From Guyanagaster necrorhizus (Eukaryota; Basidiomycota; Agaricomycetes; Agaricales; Physalacriaceae), in assembly GCF_019112545.1 (NCBI RefSeq), contig NW_025064882.1:1006928-1070927 (forward strand): a stretch of 64,000 nucleotides of DNA. Direction: 5' to 3'. Every line of letters starts with the position of its first letter. Position 1 is the stretch's first letter. The notes beneath the pieces were generated by a model. It saw only the letters and a list, made by a program, of their open reading frames with translations. It made no database searches and was not told the DNA's origin. The position numbers and the translations under genes were made by a program. Below, in pieces: positions 59,142-64,000 of this stretch.

Positions 59142-62014
59142 TCAGTGGCCGGAAGAGAGGACATACTTTGACATACCTGGGTAGTACCAGAACGAGACCG
59201 CTATTATAATGTACAGGCCTACGAAATCACCAAGATCAATTTAGCACTCTTCGCAACGAACGGAGAGTTCCATACCTATCAGAATGATGCCCTCTTCAAA
59301 TCAAAGTCGCGTTCAGAATCGTAAAACATTTCAAAGATTCTTGAAACGCACCCAACCAATTAGATTTTCCATCGCTGACAACGTAAGTCATCGTTTGTAC
59401 TACACATCTGAATCAATGTTCCCGTTAAGGATGCGAAATCTCGGGAACGAACCAGAAATATAAAGAACCTAGGTAAAACTTAGTCTCTCCACAGATTCCA
59501 GTTGGGCACAAAGTACGCACCAATGACTCGAATGGGTCAAACAGAAGCGCCAAAGGCTTGCCGCCTATCCAAGCCACTGTCACCATCAATCTATTGCGAA
59601 CATTCTGCACTTAGACGTCATGCCCAAATTTCCTGCCAAAGCACTCACGGAATTACGAATAGCGCAGTTTGCTATAATGACAAGCGTGCAACCCGTCAGT
59701 TCTACATTTTGATTGATCACATAGAAATACCGACGATGGTAGAGCCAACAGCCACGGAGATGCTGAGGTTCAATTGATCCCTGTACGAAACGTTGATGGC
59801 TGTGGCGCATTCTGAATCGACAAGTCAAACAAAGCATAAGCATTGACAAAAAAAAAATCAAATTGCCAGTTGCAAACCTGCCAGAGCGCTCACAGCAGGA
59901 AGGAGGATAAGTCCGACCCATTCTTTGCTGATGGTCGTCGAAATTCCATTCATAGCCTCGACCAACCAATCAGCTGTGAAAGCTACGCACTGTCAAATTG
60001 GTGTTAAAATATGCCTGACTACGTCAACAAGTGCACACACCACAGTGACAATTGACAGTAGAAGAAGCGTCATGAACACGCTGAGCCGCGGCTTCCGCTG
60101 AACTGAAATAGAGCTGGATACGGGAGATATGGACCGTGCGTCGTTAATATCTTCATTGCCTTTGAAGTCGACTTGCTTCAAGTTGTTTTGGTCCATTTCT
60201 GGACTTCCATGGTAGGTCGACCCACTGAAGCTGCGACTTCCAATACTGGGGCCCTTAGAAAAGGAATCACCTGCACCAACAAGTCGAACGGAGTAATCTT
60301 GTTGGGGGTCCAATATTTGAGAGTTGGTCAGTGTGACTTCGGATTGTGTCGCGTAGGAAGTTCCAACGTACGGCGGATCTGAGTCTAAGTCAAGTATGAC
60401 CGGCAAATGTGAGAGAAGAACGGCGGTGGACGCACCATTGCAACTGTCCAAGCTCTTGAGTGAGAGGTTATCTCTTGAAGCGCTAGCGGAAAGAGGCGAA
60501 GGGGACTCGCTTTTCTGCTGTGCTTTCCGAAAGAATGAGGGGGGGGAAGGGATCTCTGTAGTTAATTTAGTACTCTTCTTGTGTGTATCCTGGTATAGAT
60601 GTGAATGCGACCAGAGTTGGAATAGAAGGTATGCGGTATAGACTGGAATGATTGTCACACACACAAAGTCAAGGACGAAGTCAAACGAAAGAAACAGGGC
60701 GTCCTTACGAGACATTAAGACGAGAGAGACCTGATGACACTTAATTAGAAATCGGAAAATACGATGATGGAAGGGGTACTAACCCCGTGGCTCATTCGTA
60801 AGATATTCTGCTTCTGGCTTTCAGGCATAGGGTCGTCATCACCGAGTGAAAAGTGATATGCAGCTGGCAGTAGGACGGCGCTAACACTGATGCTCAGTAG
60901 GGACGAATGGATCTGATTTGCCGCTGTTGATAAGACGGTGAACCAGGGTCGATTGTGCAGCCGGAAAACTTACTGGGATCAAAGACCTGTTCGGTAAAAC
61001 GTAGACCTCCAGCAAAGAAGCACATCCCTAATACAAGTACTGAAACACATGTATGAGCCAATGACAGACAAACTCGGAAGGGCACAAACGGAGTTTGCTC
61101 AACATCGAGCCCACAACTTAGGATACCAGTCAGGGGGTCCACACAATGAGGGATATTCAAGGATCTTACGAGTGGATTGGAGAACGCGAAGTTCGCACTT
61201 GCGCAGTGCGATAATCTGAACCAAAAATAAGAAAAACATATTTAGAATTGATACAAGACTTACTGCAACGACAAGTTCGACACTTTCGGCACGAATCAAG
61301 TAAGTTTCTAAAGATAGAGAAATAGAAGTTGGCTCACATATTAGACTGTGGTTCGCGTTAAATTTTTAGTGATTGTAGCTAAGTTTACGACTGACCAAAC
61401 TAGCACTGATCAAACCGGTATTCGACCCCCCAAGGCGGCAGACTAATTCGGCCGTCGAGAGTTCATGCAACTGGAGCGGTGTAAGAAGGCGGGGCTGCAA
61501 CATGGTTAATGCCTACCTGAACCAAAGGAACCAAGGCGAGCAAACAAACTATTGTGGAGCATCATCAACGAGGGTACGAACGTGAGTGGCATGGTCACTT
61601 ACAGCCGAACACTAGGCCATGCGATTGTTCCATGGTAACGCTGAGGGCATACTGTAGAGAAAACGAGGCCTTAGCGGTGGCAAAGAGAGAGGACTGTGTG
61701 CTTACTGCCACTGGAATGAGAAACAGAAGAAGATTCAACCCTGTTCGGTTGAATGAACATGTTGCAGACATTGGAGAGCAATAACACTCACAGGAGCGAA
61801 ATATAATCACTCTCCAGCCTTTGAAGAGTCTCTGCCAGAAGCCTGGAGGTGCAAAACTCCTCTTAGAGCCCGAAGGCGCGAAAAGCGGGAGGCCGCGATG
61901 GCCTGTAGCATTCATTTTTGCGATGCTAGTTTCGGAGGTGGATTGAGAGAGAAAGAGCGGAGGTGGAGGAGAAATATTTGAAGGATAAGGGAGCGTGGTA
62001 GGAGGAGTATACAT
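59142..62014 (-). CDS. CAX-family calcium/proton exchanger with large central loop
   Basis: Reverse-strand multi-exon gene ending at 59142 (last residues WYYPGMSKYVLSSGH). The start is either 62014 (MYTPPTTLPYPSNIS) or 61915 (MNATGHRGLPLFAP). The N-terminal cytosolic part ends GFWQRLFKGWRVIIF and is followed by about eleven membrane segments. Family text includes LNLLLFLIPVAVS, LGGSNTGLISA, SVELVVAV (the conserved Glu of the first pore motif), IIALRKCELRVLQS, LVLGMCFFAGGLRFTEQVFD, NQIHSSLLSISVSAVLLP and AYLLFQLWSHSHLY. After that comes a Ser-rich loop of ~180 residues before FMTLLLLSIVTVV. Vcx1-type exchangers load calcium into the vacuole using its proton gradient; the loop could regulate activity. 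The junction before the first pore motif is not resolved. Confidence 0.85.
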
Positions 62015-62474
62015 GGCAGCTGTAGTGAGTGCCAGCACCGACCAATGACTGAAGGTAGAAGGAGAGAACGACAGATGACGGCAAACGACGAAGCTTAAAG
62101 AACCATTTCCTGTCTAAAAATAGAATTGACAATGATTTGATAAATTTGATGGCAAATTCTTTTTGGAGACTTCTTCAAACTTGTTCTAGCGTCGAAACAG
62201 GGATACGCACGCGTACGATATTCGTTCTCATTAGCTCCTTTTGCCTCGGTAATACTATTATTACCTAGTGTGCCACCTTGTTCGCGTTGCCTTTGTGAGG
62301 TAAAAAAACACAGTCATGAACCAGATCCCGAGGATGCTGTCTGCCAAGCTTGAGGGGGAAAGAAACTGAAAGACTCGGAAAGCGTTGTGAATCGAGGCGG
62401 GTTCTCGGCCAGCCCAACGGAGTTACCCGCCGCCAGCGTGACAAGCGTGACAAACAGCTTGCATTGACTCCGCC
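62015..62474. promoter_or_regulatory. Divergent promoter region of CAX and cytochrome oxidase subunit genes
   Basis: About 460 bp between divergent starts. It includes a repeated GCGTGACAAGCGTGACAAAC just before the oxidase subunit gene (62437-62456). No coding sequence supported. Confidence 0.4.
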
Positions 62475-63062
62475 ATGTTGTCGAGAGCCGTCGCCATTGC
62501 TCGTCCTGCTGCCCGTCAGGCTACCTGGGCATTCAGACCTACTGCCGTATCTTCTCTTCGCACTTTTACCGCCTCCTCCCAGGTTGCCTCTTCTCACGGC
62601 GACCCCCCACCGCAACTCCTCGGTCCTGGTATAAAGCCTGGTGAAGTCCCAACTAGCTACGACCAGGCCACCGGTTTGGAGCGTCTCCAGCTTCTCGGCG
62701 ACATCGAGGGCTTCAACGTCTTCGACCAGGAGCCCCTTGATTCGAGCCGTATTGGAACCAAGGCCAACCCCATCTTGGTTCCTGCAACCGTATGTCTTAT
62801 CATTCCTGCCTGTTTCGCTTCTTTATTGATGCCTATCAGGCCGCTGCTCGTATCGTTGGGTGCACTGGCTCACCCGCCGACTCTCATGATGTGATCTGGT
62901 TCGAGGTGAAAAAGGACAAGTTGGCTCGATGCGTTGAATGTGGTTCAGGCAAGTCGTGCACTCATCTTCATCTTGCTTACGCCACTCATGACGCATTCAG
63001 TATATGCTCTTCAACTTGAGGAAGGTTACGAAGAAGCACTCGCACATGCACACGCTCACTAG
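62475..63062 (+). CDS. cox4: Cytochrome c oxidase subunit 4 (yeast Cox4, human COX5B)
   Basis: Three exons, 62475-62789, 62840-62948 and 63001-63062, sum to 486 nt (161 residues). The mitochondrial presequence is MLSRAVAIARPAARQATWAF with further Arg and Ser to about residue 40. The mature part shows YDQATGLERLQLLGDIEGFN, FDQEPLDSSRIGTKANPILV and the zinc site RIVGCTG..HDVIWF..RCVECGSVYAL. Cox4 is a nuclear-encoded matrix-side subunit of complex IV needed for assembly. The second intron (62949-63000) must use a GC donor (GCAAGT), as no GT keeps the frame. The C-terminus ends in a His/Ala tail, ALAHAHAH. Confidence 0.92.
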
Positions 63063-63837
63063 ATACTATCTCGAATTTGTGCTCATTAAGCAATCGCACA
63101 GTGGAAAACAACATCCTCTTAAGATATCTTAACATTCTTTCTCTCAACGACTAAGCCCTGAGATTGGCCAACAACCTGTCAACAATTTTTGGTTGAGGCA
63201 ACTCTTTAACTTCTTGTCAACATGCTCGGGCAATTGCGGAATACAAATTCACCCCGTGAAATTGCTTATAATTATCAATATATTTGCTAGCTGCATTCCA
63301 TCAAGGCTTCCACGACAGCTGCCTCGAATTCTTCTGGAGCATCAAAATGGCCAGATCAAAGAATATTACAGGCCGCATACCTAACCGGAGTGATTCGCAC
63401 CCTTGGTCGTGATAAAATGGGCTGGTCGGATCTTTGCCTTCAACCAGCTCGTCGTACCTTCTCCCCGTCTCTAAAAATCCCCAAAGGTACACCCAATTCG
63501 TGCTTAAACATGCGATATATTTAACGGTTACCAGGGGAATTACGTTTTCAAAGACTTCTCTATCGCAGAAACCACGCTTTCGCTGGGGCAAGGAGTAGCA
63601 CTGAGGTCAGCTCCAGTGGCCGCTGCCGTAACAATTACTGAGCTAGATGTTCAGATGGTCGAGCCACTCGAACGATGTCTGGTCGAACAACGAGTTGTAA
63701 GCTTCTGGGGGATGCAAGTCATATAGCCAACTGACGACAGTCTGCACACACTAAGTGAGATAGTCCTGTGACAGTCCCTCCTGCTATCCGTGAAAAAGGA
63801 CTCGGTGTCTTCAGTGTCGATGCAAGAAGTTAGGCAC
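63063..63837. other. Unresolved region at right edge
   Basis: AT-rich 3' UTR of the oxidase subunit up to ~63180, then mixed open stretches. Forward text near 63380-63490 (GVIRTLGRDKMGWSDLC) and near 63530-63600 (RGITFSKTSLSQKPRFRWG) may be exons of a decayed or unresolved gene; no family assigned. Confidence 0.3.
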
Positions 63838-64000
63838 GGTGAAAGGACAGATTCTCTATAACTGCACCGAGTCTGATATGTACCGTGAATATATCAAAAC
63901 GGACCCGCTGTTGCGTGCACACCGTCTTATGACCGTACAGGAAATGGAGGTCTTGAGGTACCATGCATATGTGTATATGAAGATCAAACCCTCCACCCAT
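63838..64000 (+). CDS. Possible partial coding exon running off the right edge
   Basis: An open forward frame to the end of the window encodes text such as GQILYNCTESDMYREYIKTD and LMTVQEMEVLRYHAYVYMK. The composition is protein-like and the frame is uninterrupted, but the start, splice sites and family are unknown. Confidence 0.35.

Noticed and set aside
63350..63600. Impression of a cytochrome P450 fragment
   Set aside because: No heme-binding Cys motif or ExxR pair could be found, so the idea is not supported.
1..64000. tRNA, rRNA, CRISPR arrays and bacterial-type promoters
   Set aside because: Scanning for T-loop GTTCGA-type sequences gave only hits inside coding exons; no regular short repeats with spacers were seen, and the gene style is eukaryotic.

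Overview
This window is nuclear DNA of a filamentous basidiomycete, most likely an agaricomycete (mushroom-forming fungus). The evidence is dense genes on both strands, many introns of about 45-65 bp, very small exons, and fungal families such as a type I metacaspase, a fused uridine kinase/UPRT, a Rho GEF with a CNH domain, an S53 sedolisin and an SGNH acetylesterase. I see no bacterial-style operons, no CRISPR array and no convincing tRNA or rRNA gene. One assembly gap (N) lies at 9644-9873. Exon limits were read by eye from splice signals, reading frame and family knowledge; where lengths were summed and closed in frame, this is stated.

Layout. 1-9.4 kb: the N-terminal part of a coiled-coil protein, a Gly/Met-rich protein, retromer VPS26, a PARG-like protein with its start codon 47 bp from that of VPS26, an MFS transporter and a multi-pass membrane protein with a long disordered tail. 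9.45-10.2 kb: a short element with 49-bp terminal inverted repeats that contains the assembly gap. 11.5-22.5 kb: a secreted sedolisin, a disordered Ser/Pro-rich protein, a TDP2-like phosphodiesterase, a two-thioredoxin PDI with an ERp29-like tail, and the WD40 chaperone SQT1/AAMP. 23-33 kb: a Rho GEF, RNase H2 subunit A, tri-snRNP protein SNU66/SART1, a 9.5-kDa complex I subunit and an RMND1-like mitochondrial protein. 33.2-39.4 kb: a gene-poor stretch with one candidate small membrane protein and an HSP20-like protein. 39.4-56.4 kb: a sugar transporter, metacaspase, PPN2-like phosphatase, SRS2 helicase, an AIG2-like gamma-glutamylcyclotransferase, CTU2 and uridine kinase. 56.5-64 kb: two decayed esterase copies beside an intact one, a CAX calcium/proton exchanger, cytochrome c oxidase subunit 4 (human COX5B), and an unresolved right edge.

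The genes do not form one pathway. They are mainly housekeeping functions: endosomal sorting, ER folding, ribosome assembly, splicing, tRNA thiolation, pyrimidine salvage, genome stability and mitochondrial respiration. A few secreted or nutritional genes (sedolisin, sugar transporter, esterase) suit a saprotrophic or plant-associated life. Many neighbours are divergent pairs with very short shared promoters.

The most notable signal is gene structure. Signature motifs are repeatedly split over micro-exons: 8, 11, 23 and 27 nt in the sugar transporter, 15 and 13 nt for the PDI active site, 20 nt for the uridine kinase P-loop and 24 nt in SNU66. Three introns appear to use GC instead of GT as the donor. 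I did not find a clearly new multi-gene system.
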